NCBI GenBank assembly: GCA_013398955.1
Contig: VWPU01023972.1
Coordinates: 1 to 64,000 of the forward strand
Source of the DNA: Callaeas wilsoni
Taxonomy: Eukaryota; Chordata; Aves; Passeriformes; Callaeidae
Direction: 5' to 3'
Length of the DNA: 64,000 nt
Below are positions 11,380 through 26,300 of the stretch, piece by piece. Under the pieces are notes generated by a model, which saw only the letters and a program-made list of their open reading frames with translations, searched no databases and was not told the origin of the DNA. A program made the position numbers and the translations under genes. Positions within the stretch are counted from its first letter, which is position 1, and each line of letters opens with the position of its first letter.

Positions 11380-14300
11380 ACACGATTCATAAGGAGAAAA
11401 ACCTCGTCTTTCTTCACATATCCCACGAAGGAATATCACAGAAGATGTTTTGTATGCCAATAAGGAAGAAGGAGCCCCCAAACCTAGAATTTATCTCCAT
11501 CACAAATAATCCCGAATAAACACCATTAATGAGCATTGACAATGCTAGTACGAAATTCTGTTCCAGCAGTTCCTCATTAAGGTGGCCTGTTCCAAACACT
11601 CTAATCTAAAATTATGTTTATCAGGGAAGTCATAAAAGCGGGAACTCCAATCAGCAATGTTTGATGAAAGAAAGGAATAGATAAGATTTTTCGTATGCCC
11701 GGAATGCCTAGTTAAATAATGGCAGAAAAGGGAGGTGAAGACAACAGGCAGGGGAAAACCTGTAATCAGGCCTCATTAATACTATAGTTAATTGATTTTC
11801 TGCTTAGATTCCAAGGAGGAACAGGAAGCTTTCTTTAAGGTGGGTAATAGATTAGCAAACATTCGACAGGCAGAAAGGAAGGGAGACACTCGTATGTAAA
11901 CAACGTGAACTTCTCCAGTTCTGAAAAGTCTATTTGCTTCAGAAGCTAGTATGAAACTCAGTGGTACAATTTTCACAGACTATTTTAAGCCTTTAAAGTT
12001 TTTTTTTCCCCAAAATTTGCATGCTTTAAAAAAAAAAAATTTCCCTGTTTGCGAGTCTTTCCCTCTCCTTTTTTCATATCTGGGGAGCCATAAATTGAAG
12101 AATCCAGCGTTGTTCAACTCTGCTAATCGCTTGGCCTACATTTGATTCTCTTTTCATGCGGTGATTCAGAAGCTCTGACTAGTGAGACACCAAGAGAGAA
12201 ACAAAAACTATTTTCCCAGAATGAAAAAGGCCTGTTTTAATTCAGTTTAGGTAAACTATACAGACTTTTTAAGTGGTTGGTGCTGACTGAGATTAAACAG
12301 GAGCAATACAGTGCCAAAAGTGTTGTCCAAGAATATTATCAAACTAATGGTCTGTCTAACCACATAAATAGGTTTATATGGGATATTGCTGTCTGAAATC
12401 CCATGGGCTGCAGAGCAGGGCTGTCCCATGGCATCTCACCCAAGCTCTGCTGTGTCCATTACGTCCGTGCTGAATTCATCCTGATAGTCCAAATCCAGAG
12501 CAATGCTGCCTTACAAATCTGTCTAGCTCAAAGTGCACCTTTTTTTCCCCCTCTACAACCTTTTCCTATTTATACCCTGCTTCAACAGCTGTGCTTTATT
12601 CCCCATTCAACATCCATTTTCCCTTAAGAGGGATAATTAATTTAGAACTCCAGGCAATCAGACATAGGTGAGAAACCGGCTTTCTTGGTGTTGCCTTTCT
12701 TTTCTTAGCCATTAAATGGTGCAGTTCTGCCTCACGTTTACATGTGAACAAGGGAATACACCCAAAATCAAAACCAGAAAATAATTCCCTTTAATGCTAT
12801 GCTAACATAATGAAACATAGAAGTGCAGAAGTCATATTCCTCTACTGCGGTATTAATTCATCCTGAGTTCTTAGGTACTAAAAAGTCAAGAACTGACAAA
12901 ATTAGGCTTTGATGTGTCCCCTTCACTTAAGCAACCACATGCTTGCCCAAGTAAATAGTTTCAAGAAGTGTTTTCAGGAACCTTGGGTGCAGTAATACTT
13001 CAGAGATTTCTTTTTCCCATCAGATCAGAGCAGCCTGTTTGCATTTATTAAAGCTTTCTGTATTAAAGCTCCCTGCTTTTAGTCCCGAAGGCTGCCAGCA
13101 GTCGGGAGCTTCAGTTACAGGGTGAATCTCGGCCCTTCCTTACCCAGGATGATGGATGCAAAAGGTCACATCGACATTGCAAAAAGGAAAAACAAGTCCC
13201 CAGGCTGTGTGAGCTGTCGGCTTAGGTGTTTTGTCTGAACTGGTCTTAGGGTGTTGTTGACCCCTAGAAAGAAACTCATCCCCTGGAACTTGAAAAGGAA
13301 GAGGGGAACGGGGAAATAGTTGATGTCACCCTTCTCTCAGTCGGGTTTTAATCCCATAACATGAGAGATCACCTCCCTCGCTGCCTTGGGTGACCTTGGT
13401 GCTCTCAGCCAGCTTGTCCTGCTACCAAGGGAAGCTGCCTAAGCCTGCAGGAATCAGGGCATAGGTGTCCTGAGAACATGTAAATGGGCCCATATTGGTG
13501 ATCTTAGTTATTTAGTGAGATCTGTGCTCATATTTCATCACCCTAGACTGAGGTCAAATCCTCTTTTTATTTTAGCATATAAAAAGCCCTTTCTAAGTGC
13601 CGTAATTAAGTATATTATTTATTCCACACCCTTCATGCAATGAGTGACTTCTGCTAGCCTGCTTTTTGCATGATTTCCCTTTAGAGCTAAAACGGTTGGG
13701 ATAGTGAAAAATACATTACTTGTCACCTCCCACCCCCCAATATTGGCACCGCGTGTAAAGTACGAAAGCGAAAACATTCACACATGCAGCGTTCTATCAC
13801 TGTGAGTCTACCTGGACTCCTCTTTTAATAAAATCCAGGTGATTCCATGTGATTCTACCTTTGCAACACAGCATGTGCTCACGCTGGATGCATTGTGTTT
13901 TGCAGACGCTACGGGAGAAGTCTGATGGAGAGGGGCTTGTGGATGAGAGCGAGAGAAAACTCCATTTACAGTAAATAAAAGCATCACTCGCAGAGGATCT
14001 CTCAACTCCGTGACCTTTGAAGTTGCAAGGACACATGGCCTAGACAGGTAAGGGAATTACATTACTCATTATTTTCTGGTGGTTTTGTGCTGTGAAGCAT
14101 GCTCGTACAAGGAGAGAGCAGTTTGCAAAACTGTGTTTAAAAAGAACTGGATTTGTCAGCCATGACAACAGCTAGGGGAAGATTTAAATAAAATAATAGG
14201 TGTTTTTCGCCTTTAATGTCTATAATTAGTTAATGCAGCGTAAAAACCAGCACATCATTACTCTTCCCCTCTCCACTGTAGAAAAAATCAACAAAGAGAA

Positions 14301-17300
14301 AACATGCAAACCCAGTATTTTTTAGCTTGTCTTTTAAGAGCCTGGCTCCTGTTTAGTATGCATTTAGTAACGATGCATTCAAATGAATAATTTAGACCTT
14401 TGATGACAACTTTTCAAGAGCTGTTTTATCAATGTCAGACAGCTTCCTGTTTTTGACCATAGGAACACAAGACAGAAACCACCACTGTCATTACTAGTTT
14501 TGGCTCATCTTCGTGCTGTTTGGATAGGAAAGCCCCATTTCAATTTTTTTTTCTGGTAATGAATTGGCATCATTACTTTTAGAACTTCCTGATTGTAAAT
14601 GCTGAATCAAATGTATTACCATAAAAGAAAAAAAAAACCAACCCTGCCTTGTACCAGCACTGCTAAAGCTGCAAAGCCAGACACTCCTGGGAAATGTTAG
14701 AATTTGCACTGTCTTAATTTTGCAGGTTATTGCTTCTCTGTTCTAAGGCACAGACAGTCACCTTACAGGTACTAACAGGCTTGCTTGCAACAGACCCAGT
14801 GATGCCACATTTACTCACAGGTGCTGGAAGAGGGAACCATCCCCACTCAGCAGAGCAGCAGCAGCAGCAGAGCAGTTTCCTTTGCTGACAGTACTTTTGG
14901 TGGCAGTTGTGTGAGGAAGGATTATTTTAAGGAATTTTATGTTCAGCTGCACACAATTGCTCCACATTCTGTTGCTCACACCAATAGCCTCACAGGGGTT
15001 AGATTTAAATAAAGGATTGTGTCTGTCCCTTTCTGTTATGTGTCTATGGATCTAGCAGGTGTAAGGATTTCACCTTGCCCTGCACGAAACATCTCAGCTG
15101 AAGGCAAAACCAGCTCCAACCTGGTAAGAATTTTTCCCATCCCTGGGCGTTTTTTTCAGGTTGTAGCTTACTATTTCACTTTGTTAGGGAAGGATATTTA
15201 GAGTAAAAAGAATTTTAAATCAAGAGTTCAGCTAAAAATATCACTAAATATTTAATATTCCCTTCCACATGCTTGTGGAGATTTTTTCCAGCTTTTTCTT
15301 CGAACCTTACTGATTCCTCTTACGAACATAATTTTATGTATGTGCACACCCTGCATAAGGTACCAAGCTGCACAGTGTTCTGTTGGATTCAGTAATAGAC
15401 TTAAATTTAGCAATTTTCTGATTGGAAATAATGCCATTATTCATGTGCCCTTATACCAACTCCCAAGCTGCTGCCTGGCTCTCTTGACAATATGACGTTC
15501 CTGATGCACATTATTTCAGAGGTCAGTGCAGAAGGAAAGGTGTTATACAACACTCAAGAGCAAATACTCCAAGGAGGAGATCTTAGATAGGCACAAAAAT
15601 GTTATATACCAGTCTTGGCACAACATCTGCTGGGTCCTTACACACTTTAAATATATACAGTGCTCCCTTACTGGGTGTTACTCACAGCTGAGACATCAGC
15701 ACTGGCTCGGTACACACAGTATAGTCACTGGGGCAGCTGGCCACAGGAATGGTGAAGAGCGGTGACTGATGGGCTAAACTGGGGGTAACATGAGCTTATT
15801 CTTATTTTTTGAGGTTGTATGGAGGTTTTTCTTATAGCTTATGTTATTTTGTGAGCAACCTGCAAAGGCACCTAAAGACAGCAACCTAAATCCACAAGCA
15901 ACCGAGCAGCAGCAGTCAGTTTGTATTCAGAATTTTACCTCCCCATCAGATCTAAATTTAAAATTTTGGGTCCAGTTGCTCAGTGGCTTGATTGTTATGT
16001 CTGAAAATTATATAAAGTCTTCAGTGTGTTGTGAAAAAGCGAAGGCTAGGACTTCATCAGCCCAGCAGCCTAGGTGTGAGCACAGAGGGAGCTGGAGGTA
16101 GGAGAGCCATCCTTACAGCAACCTGGGAACCAGGGCACAGCTTGGCCTGCCCTGAGCATCCTGCTGCTGCAGCCAGCCTTTCTCCTGCCCCCTGTCCTAC
16201 AGCCCAGGCACAAGTCAAGGCTGACACTGCCCAGGTGCAAAGGGAGAAGCTGTGCAGCTGCAAACAGCTGGCACGGCCTGGGGTAAGGAGCCACCATTTC
16301 CCGAGCGTTAATGGGGACGTGAGCACCTTCAGTCTCTGCCCTCCCCAGCCCTGCGTCTGCAGCTCGGAGCCTCTTCACTTAGAGGCTTGCGTGCAATTGA
16401 GCACAAAACCTGTGAGGACCTGGAGATTAAAATATTTGATTTGCCTGAGCAGAAAGGACTTACTGACACAAACCAGGGCCTGTGATGAGATCTTGTTTAC
16501 CAGGCAAGTGTGGGGCTGGAAATCAATACACCAAAATTGCTGTGACCAGAAATTAGATGCACTTAGTGAAAAAAATTCATTAAAACAAGCTATGCCTCAC
16601 ATCGCACCTTTTGCTTGACTGATTTAACACTGTTACTTCCTTCTCGCTTTCTCCCAGAATGACCTTTTTTAGAGCAAAACGTTTGTAGAAAGTCACTTGT
16701 AGAAATTATGAAGTAGAAAATAATAAAAAATGACAGTCTTTTATAATGAGGCACTTGCTAATAAAGGCTTTAATTGAAATGTTGTTGAAAAACATAAAAG
16801 ACAATTTAAAAAACCACAGATGTGTGCAGTAAGTCACTTGTGCAACATCTTAAGCAATTGCTTTTTAAGAACATTTGATGGGTTCTCTTTATATTAAAAC
16901 TCTCTTTATTCCTTTCCCCTTAAACATCAGTTGCCCCACACTTGCACTGGCCATAGTCTTCTTAAATAGTTAAAAAATATTTCCTTACCAGGAGTTACTC
17001 TGCAAAAGTGATCTGAAGTTGAAGGAAGAAGCTTTGTGAATCAGAAATGCAGCAGACACAATAGCAGGAGTGTGTGAAATTGTAGAACAAGGGGAGAGAC
17101 AGGAGCTGGTGACTGGATTACTAATAGCGCTGGGAGAGAAGCATGAAGTAGCAGTACCTAATAAACTCCGTGTATCTCTCATGCTAATGTGCCTTTCTTC
17201 AGATAAAGGATAGAAAGCCCCAAGGCCCTGCTCACAGAAATTGGCGTTGTGCTGCTGACTAACAGCACCTCTGGCTAATTTAGGCAAGCAGATTAAAATA

Positions 17301-20300
17301 AGCCTGATAAAAGCAACAAGAGGAAAGACCTGTGTCCCTTGTATCTTCCTTTCCAATTGATATCCTTGGGATAGCAAAGGAGAGCTGGCAGGACCACCAG
17401 TTTGTGGTACAAGCATCTGGTGTATGCACATTTTTATGCAGCACATTTGGGGGGCTGACACTTCTTTTCCTTCTTTTTCTCTCCACTTCTCCATCAAAAC
17501 AGAAATATCCTCCAGCTAGTGCTCATCCCAGCAAGTAGTACATATACGTGTAGATGGTGGAGAAAAAGAGCTTCAGTCTCCATTGCATTGCTGGCAGTCA
17601 ACAGAAACTGAGAATTGTCTTTTCTCTCCTAAATCCTCACCCACAAGCTCAGCTTCCACCTGAACACACCGTGTGTGGCGCACAAACCTGCCGAGCCCTT
17701 AGGCACAGCTATATAATAAGATGTTCGTTGCCAGCAGATTAAAATTCAGTTTAACACCTATTTGCCCACACAGAGCTGAACTGGTAGCAAGGAGCAGGTC
17801 TCATTAGCACTCTGCTGTGCTGCCCTGTAGACCCAGCAGCTGATAGTAGTTATTTATATTTTTAGAAAGTACGTATAAACCACAGAAATTAATACAGTTG
17901 TGCTTAGATTGGGAGACTAAGGTGTGTTGGCTCCCTCCGCAGTGCTGGGTGCCCCAGGATTTGGGATATGAGGCTGGATAAGGGGTATGCAGGACACACA
18001 CACCAGGGAGAGAACAAGTGGTTCACTTGGACCCAGAAGCCAAGAGATGCTATGGGATCCTGTGGTCTGGTCATGGCTCTGGGCAGCATCCAACAGTGAC
18101 AGGCAAGTCCTCTGAGTTGCATCAAAAGAAAGATTTTTTTAGGAAGAATCCCTCTTCTGACACGGAAATCATGCTTTTACTATTAATAAATATTAATTTT
18201 AAAAAATCAGTAGGAATGGGGCTTTTAATTTCTGAAGGCACAGAGGTGCAGAGCTATAGAGCAGTAGCTGACTTTCATTGCAACTGGTTTCAGACTGGGA
18301 TTTTAAAAGCCCCATTCTTTGTGCAGATCTTTCTTCCCAGGAATTCAAAGAAGAATGGTGACTAAATTGCATTTGAAGCTCGGCTACGAGTTGTTCGCCT
18401 GCACGTCCCACACGTTTGGTAGACAGGATATTGCATTATATTTGTATTTGCCTTTCTGATTTAAACAATAGCAAATCTTCCCTAGGAAACCAACAGTATT
18501 TAACTAGTGCTGAATTACAAGAGACAATGAAGAAGCTGAGTTTAAACGGAAAAAAAAGAAGAAAAAACTGCACTGATTAAAGTTACCAGCTTAAAATTAT
18601 TTGTTCAAAGTTCATCTACTGCAGTGAAAGCCCCCATAAAGCCAACCTACAGTAGAAAGTTTATGCATATAATTTGCATAGCTGCCATTCAGAGCCAGAC
18701 AGGATAGAAAATAAGAGGTTACATGCTATTCAAGATCTAACCCCAAGCCTCAACTCCTTCCACAGTCTCAGCACAGCTGGAGGTTTTTTGCTAAATTTGT
18801 CACCAGTGTAGCAGGGAACAACCAAGAAAGATGGAAAGAGCGTAATTAGACTTTAGGCTCAGTATCTCAAGGGTGAGAGCAGAGCAGCTCACCACCCCTT
18901 TGGAACCAAAAGCTGATCTCAAGAAGTATCACAAACTCAGCCAAAAAAAAAGAGATGTCACTAAGAGGTTGCATTTCTATTCAGGATAGTTAAAAAGACA
19001 GAACTGTATTCAGTTGCACTGTAGAAAGAGAGAATTTAAACCAGCTATGAGTTTGATTTGAAACTGAAATGCCGTATTCTGGTTTGTTTTATGAGTTCCA
19101 TAAATGCTGCACTTTTAGGTGATTTAAAAAAAAAAAAAAAGAAAGTTGGTGAAATCTAGCAAAGCTTTTTGCAACATTTTCAGTGAAATGATGCTTCAGG
19201 GGTAGTGATGTTATGGCACATTTTCTGAAGGATGGATTAACATTGGGTAGGACTTCTCACAAATGCCAGATCCTACTGTATTCTAGATTATCGAAGCATA
19301 TCTTCATGTTTTGGAAAAGAAAAAGGCAGTCCATCTTGAAAATTTTTCCTATTCATCCTTTAGTTTCTCTAAAAACCCACTTCATTTAGGCTGATATTTC
19401 TGAAGTGGATATTGAGAAAAATGCTTCTCTGATCTGAGGATCCCCAGTTTCTCGTTAAATCAATGTTGTGTATTAGTTGTCCTCTCCATCTCTGAAAAAA
19501 ATCAAGTCATAAATCTTTCTGGCATCTCTATTCATTCTGATTACACTGTATAATGCTGAGGAACAAAGGAAGCTTTTTTTGCTAAATTCCATGTCTGGAG
19601 AGGCTCGTGAGGGGGACTGTGTAGCTGTGGAGATAAAGCCTCTAACTCCACAATAATATATAGCTCGAAAAGAAATTGGAACAGCCATGAAATATGGAGT
19701 ACAAGATACACCTTGCATTAGTATTTCTGAGCTGAAGGAATGGGCTATCAAGATTTAGGTGGCATAATATTCTGAATTCTATTTTAAAAGCATCATTATC
19801 ATCAGAGAACATTTAATATAAATCCTTCCTACGGATTCCCTGCAGGAATAAGATGGCCTAGCTAACAAAGCCTTGATTTATTCAATAAAACAGACTCCAT
19901 TTTTCTATGAAATGTAGACGAGGCACCTGCTTCTACCATCTCCATGGCTCAGCTGCCACTGCACAAATATTCCTTTATATCCAAGGAGTACCTGGGCACG
20001 ACCACATGTCCTGATGTACAAAGGTCTCCATTCACATGCCTCGCAAGAAAGAGCAAACAAGGACACCACAACTGCTAAACACACAGGAACTTGTTCAGCT
20101 CCAACAGACACAGCATTTCCCACCCCCTGCCAGGATTTTCACATAACAACGCCTTAGCAGGCATGTGAAGGAAGTCAGAACAACAGCGGGATTTGCTGCC
20201 TTAGCTCTTCCCTTTGCAGCCTTGCAGGAGGGAAGGGAGACAATCAGGGTCCTTGCAACTCATAACCCGTAAAAACCCTGTCAGTGCACCTTTACCTGTG

Positions 20301-23300
20301 CCCCAGAGAGACTTTTGCTTCTCATTTATCAATCCTGCCTCTTGAAAACGCTGTGCCATAAACACATGTTCATCTCTCAGTCATTACGTGCTGTCACTAA
20401 AAGCATGAATGCCCCTTTGGCCCATTAACTGCCCACGGACTGGGGAACACCACACAGCTGGGACAATCCAGCAGCTCTGGATCTGGTCTGTGTTGTGGGC
20501 TCCCACTGGCAATGCCCATCAGGGGCAGTCTTTGGGGTGATCTAAAATAGCAGGTCTGTAGACTGAGTAGGTCTTGTTTGTCAGCATCCCGGTGGGTGCC
20601 GACCCGCTGGCAAATTCCAGCCCTAAATTAGGCACACAAGGAGCCCTGCTGAGGTCAGGGAGACTGCTCAGCTGAGCAAGGCTTACGCACAAGAACTGCA
20701 ACGCAAGCTCCTGCTAATTGCCGTGAGAGCAGACTTGGCCCCAAGGAAGGGATGTACCAAAAACATCCAAGAGGATTCTCAGGGCAGGAATTGTGTCCTT
20801 GCATGAATTCACCTGTGGAGTACAAGCCAAACATAGATATGTACTAGGAATGAGAGATACAGAAGTTTGAATGGATCCAGGCAATATCCCTATCATGCAG
20901 TAAACTGATTATTTTCCTAGATCCAGCCCGCTGTGTTACAGCCCTCCTTCAAGCCAGTGTCTTACATTAGCAAACGATTTTTCCAAAGGAGACTTTCAAG
21001 TGACTGTGCACCAAAACCTACTTCATGAAAGAAGTTGTGATGCTGTTTCTGGTACAGCAATCAGAAACCCAACAGGGAGAGAAGCGCAGCTCAGGGAGCG
21101 TAACTCAGAATTACATTGCTGCAAGACTCCTGCTTTTTAGTGTATGACTCTGATCAGATCATAAAAAGCACGCAGTGAAGAGTAACCTCCAGACACTCAC
21201 CAGTGAATCTGTAAATGCTCATGTTGCCACCACAGGTGGGCTGAAGACATAGTAGGGTTTGGTACTCTCATTACAGATTAGAACAACGGATCATTTCCAT
21301 TCCCACAGCTTTCACAACCTGGCTATAAGAAAATAAATTGCAGTGTAAGGAACCGGCGAGTTACAGTCTGTATTTGAAAGAGGAGGAGATGGCAAATAGC
21401 TGCGTGTAATGTTTAGTGCTTTATGAAACCCTCCCCTATTTTTCTGTAAACAGTTATGAATAAAATAGCAGCCCAAACCCAGCCGCTCTATGACAAGGTT
21501 TTAAAGATGCCTAAACCTAGTTTGTAAGCAGCTTCATTTCTGATTAGGATTAAAAAGCATCCTGAGTGTTAATCCTGCATTCTTCAGTAAGCTTAAAAGA
21601 AAGGAAAATAGTGAAAAATTCTTCACTAACCAATCAACCAACCAACATTAGTGTCAGGATGGCTACAAAATTGCTTTCTACATGTCTGCGATAATTCAAA
21701 TATCGTTCGTGCTTGCGAAGGAACATGAAATGTTGGTTACTTTGGGACAATGCTCTCCCAGCTCCCTTTGGAAACCATTTGTGCTATTCAATCATTTATT
21801 CCCAGCACTGTGCTCAGCTGACAGTCCCATACATCAGCTCATCCTGAAGAGAAGAGCTATATAAAGTTTTTGAGCGGCTCTTCCCCAGCACAGGACGCTC
21901 GTGTCTTTTCTGCGGCCAAGACATCAGTACAGTACAGCACCACCTTCTTTGGTTTTATCAAACCTCAAAGAAGGCTGGTAATTTCCATTTCCCCCCTCAA
22001 CACCCAGACCTACTTTCCTTTAAAAACTCTGATCTTTGCATCCCTTTCCACCCCCTCATACACCACAGTTTCTATAATCATCGCCTTATATAAGAGACCC
22101 AGAACCGGGAGCGGTTATTTATCCATGTTTGCATGCCCTCGCTTTCTCCCCGGAGAGCACCAAAATAACCTAACAGGTCCCCGTTTGGTACACGTGGGCT
22201 GGCATACCCTTGTAATCAGTGGTGCCCGCTGTCACCCTAAGGGGAACGATGCTGGGGACAGAGAAAAAAGGTTCATGCTGAAGGTATCATATAGGATCCC
22301 TGCTCTGGTGGTTTTTTCCCAAAGATTCAACTCCACTCGTGTGCAACACAGCAGGTGATGTGTAGCTCTGCCAGTGCTCTGGGTTTGCACAAAGGGAGGC
22401 ATGCAGGAAAGCAGGAGGGAGCATCCACAGTCCCAGAGCCACTGCAGCACACAAACCTGCACCCACCCAGAGAGCCAGGCTTCTGACTCGACCCTTACGC
22501 GTCTTTTGTCGCTGGCCTGTTTATTTTCGGGTGGCCCTGTTGCGGCATTGTCACTCAGCTGGTTTCTAACTGACCTGGCAGGTTTTTAGTGCTCTCCTGT
22601 GCTGTTTGCTGGCAGAACAACAAAGTCTGGGGGATTTATGTGCCCCGACGCCCACGCAGGAGCTGTGAGAGAAGCCTCCTCCCGAGGTGAGGAAGTTTTT
22701 GCTGCCAGATGCCTCTATTTGAAGTGTCCGTGTGTATTCAGGCCCTGATCCATCAGAGCACGGGAGCACTCGGCCTTAGGCACATCCATATTGCAGTCAC
22801 CAGGCTATGTAAAGTTAGGTGGGTATTTAAGTCTTTCCTGGGCTTAAAGCTTCGGTTTATTGTCCTGGCAGCTCTTGTAGCCTGCAGTGCTCCAGGTTGA
22901 TGATTTACAGAGCAGTTAAAGAAGAAAGTTTGCAGCATACACATATTCCTGCAGTGAAAAAGCACAGGGTAACTTGTTTAATCCATTCTGGGGAAGGGCT
23001 TTTACAAGCAAACATGCATTTACCCTTTTGATTAGGCACTTCAGCCGCAAAATTTATGACCTCAGCACAGTTTTGCCCTGTGCAGAGCATCCGTAGGCAG
23101 GAGTTGCTGCAGGAGAAGTCAGTGGTGCAAGGCCTATAAATGCCTGCTGGACACCATACAGGGTGCTGGGGTTAGCAGCAGCTTCATAGGGTTAGACACA
23201 TCCCAAATTTAGTCACTGTTTCAACCCGCTCCATGTCTTGCCAAATTGGTTCCTGCCAAGCTCTCCACTGACTTTGTTGCTTTGAGGGAAGCAGATGGGA

Positions 23301-26300
23301 ACTAGTGTTATTCCAGAAGGCTGGGGGAGTTTCTAATGGGCCCAGACAAGTTTGACAACAAAAATCTAGTCCTGAAGAAATACTTTTCTTCTTGAAAAAA
23401 AAAAAAAAAAAAGAAGTTTGGTTTTATTGTGAAAAAATCTCAACTTATTATCAGCATGCAGAGTTTTTAGTGCAAACCAGCACCCCAGCCTGAGCTTTGT
23501 GTTGCTGGTACCCTCCATCAGCTTTGTTCTTTGTTCATTTCTTTAGTGAGCTGCTCTGAGTCTGGTGCCCTCAAAAGCTGATTGTCCCTGCCACTTGTCA
23601 GACCACCTTCCTTCCGCTTCTCCCTCATTTCTGCAGAAGTGAACTCCAGACTGTACAATCCAAATTAAAAGACTTAATTTTTATAACTTGTCAGCCAGAC
23701 AAAATTAGTTTTGCTGATAAGGGAAATCTGCTTGTTTGCTGGAAGAGAGACAGGAAGTAGCTGTGCCAGCTTGGAGGATCATACTCAGCCAGGACTGGAA
23801 ATAGCAGCACTCAGCCTCAGAGTTCATCAGTGAGCCACTTCTTCAGTAAAATCACCCAAACAATTTCCTGATGCTTCCCTAATCATGCCTCTCTGAAATT
23901 CTTCTCCTCCCACACCCGTTGATTTGGAAAAGTAAGTCCCTTTTTCTTCTCTTCATAAACTACATTGCTTTACTGACAGGGTTGAAAATGGACATTATGG
24001 TTCTTGACTGTCTTATTCACTCATCTTCCACAGTGACGGTATACAGCCATGATCAGTAAATACAAGTTTTTACACTGGAAAGATAAAGCTACCTGGTGTC
24101 ATCATCACCTCATCTGTGTTACAATAATGCTCGGTTTTTACCTGACCTTTAGAAATCAGCAGATTGAATTACTTGTAGCATTTGCTGAAGATCCTCCAGG
24201 GATCTCACCATAAATTATACTGTATTCTACAAATAGATATGACAACACTCATCAGCAAATTAAATGACAGTGATCATTCCTGCAGAGATACTTAAACATC
24301 TGATTGAGCTGGTACATTGGATCTATGCAGCCTTCAGCTTCAGCCTGCAGAGCCACTGCTCTCGTGCATAGGAAATGCTGACCTTGCAAGCAGGCACCTG
24401 TAGGTTACTGAAGATGTCTGATAAAAGAAGGGAGAAAAAGGCTGATGCCTCCAAGCAAATGGATACTGATGGATGATGAGTCCAGTCCCTTCATTAATAT
24501 TTTGCTCTGATATTGCCACTCATTTGACTTTACACAATTATTCCCAGACTGAGCAAGTCTGGACACTTCCTAGCACTCTTTTCCCCGGGCATGGGAGAGC
24601 CATCACTACCCCAGCACCAAGATGCTGCCTCCCTCCAGGCAGTCCTGGTCAGGTAGTCCTAAGGCAATTCCTCCTTGGGATATATTCCATACAACAGCCA
24701 TTTTGCAATGGATAGGGACTAGATCCTGTCCTACCTCCACCCTCATTGCCCTGTGCAGTGGAATAATACTTGCCAAAACCCCACATCATCAGCTGGCTGC
24801 TCCTGGGACTGTGTTGCCCGCACAGTGTGGTAAGATTGAAAATGCTGGGCAGGAAGGGCAGGGTGTAGAACTGTGAGGCTGGAAGGTGCAAAAGACCTTC
24901 TACAGGTCATGGGGCAAAGGAGACCATCACTGGGGCCAGGCTTGGAGTGCAAAAGGCGTGGAGAGGCCTGAGGCCACGGCTCTGCTGGGAAGGTCAGCCA
25001 AATGAGCACTGAGGCGTGCCCTGCACTCACAGCCAGTGTCACCTTCGTTTGGCTGTGTCCTCCAGCCATTCACTGGAAGCAGGAGAAGGGCAGCACGGAG
25101 CCAAGAGGTGCGACTGCATCCTCCACCACAAGCTGTTATTTTGACAGCTCTATTACAGTCATATAGAAACAACTCCTGGGAAGTGTAAAGCACTATTTAA
25201 AAAAAAAGGCAGGGAAATCATCTGTCCTGCAATATGCCAGCTTTCACTGCAGAAGAGGATGGGATACCAATGAAGATCTGCAATGGGTTCTTTCCCCAGC
25301 TCTTTCTTTGGCCACAGCTGGTTATTGTTCACTCTCAAAGCACTATTTCTCCTCTTAAGTCTGTGTGGTTGACACATCTGATGTTTATTTCATAGCGGCC
25401 CTCTCCCCCAGAAGATTAATTCATTTTTCACGCAAGCATGAAGATCTCAGCCCCAGCTGAGGCAGAGGAATGAACAGCCCTCTCTCAATCTGTCTTTCTT
25501 ATGGAAAAGCCAAAGACACTTATTCCAGGAATCACTAGCTGTGCTCAGAGCGAAGGTGTGACTCTGAATCCACATGTGGTAGTACAGATTGTGGAGATAC
25601 CACAGTGATTTCCTACCCAGGTGCCATTGACACAAAATCCAAGCTGCTGCTTTTTTGTGCATGTCCATGCCAGGATTTCAGAGAGGGATTTTGGAAATGC
25701 AGGTGCATTTCTTGGTTTAACAATGTGTCAGATCCTGTACAAACTAAGGCTCATCTCATATGAAAACACAGCAGCCCTGAGAAGAGCGTGAGACTTCTGG
25801 AGTCACCTCTGCAGTACAAGATGCAGCAAAGGCAGCCCTGCTGGGACCCCAGCCACGTGTTCCCACGGCTCTGCTCCTTCAGGAGCCTGCAGCATCAGCT
25901 GGAGGGCTTGGCCACCAGGAGAGGGCTTTGCTCTGCACACCTGTGGGTGCTAGGAATGCATCTTCCTAATCCAACAACACGGCAGGAGCAGATACCCCCA
26001 GCCACTCTAGCACCAGAACTTCAGTGTAAAGTTTCTTTGGGTTTTTTTTTCCTCTTCCAACCACACATAGTACTTGGTAGCAACACCATCTGATAACCCA
26101 GCACAAACAACCCTGCTCATTTGTGTTGCCTCGTTGGCGTTCTCCATAGAGACACACACACAAGTTTTCTCTTTACGTGCCACTCCTCCCACCTTGGGGA
26201 AGGAAATTAGAAGTGCTGATGGAGGAGCTCCAGTCACATTTCCTTCCAACTTCTGGTGGCATTAGCTCAACAGTGACAGTTTGTAAGGCAAAACAAATGG

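Noticed and set aside
10937..11481. Nested minus-strand open frames sharing a repeated peptide.
   Set aside because: The repetition comes from the 79-bp DNA repeat read in shifting frames; it is not a protein repeat.
16031..16618. 195-codon open frame on the plus strand.
   Set aside because: Opposite-strand frames overlap it in the same GC-richer patch, and the translation has no recognisable motif or family resemblance.
19126..19140. Poly-A tract considered as the tail of a processed pseudogene.
   Set aside because: No recognisable gene-derived sequence or target-site duplication lies next to it.
24871..24935. Weak resemblance to an antisense CR1 3' end (GGCTGGAAGGTGCAAAAGACC).
   Set aside because: Matches are short and gapped, and the diagnostic octamers are missing.
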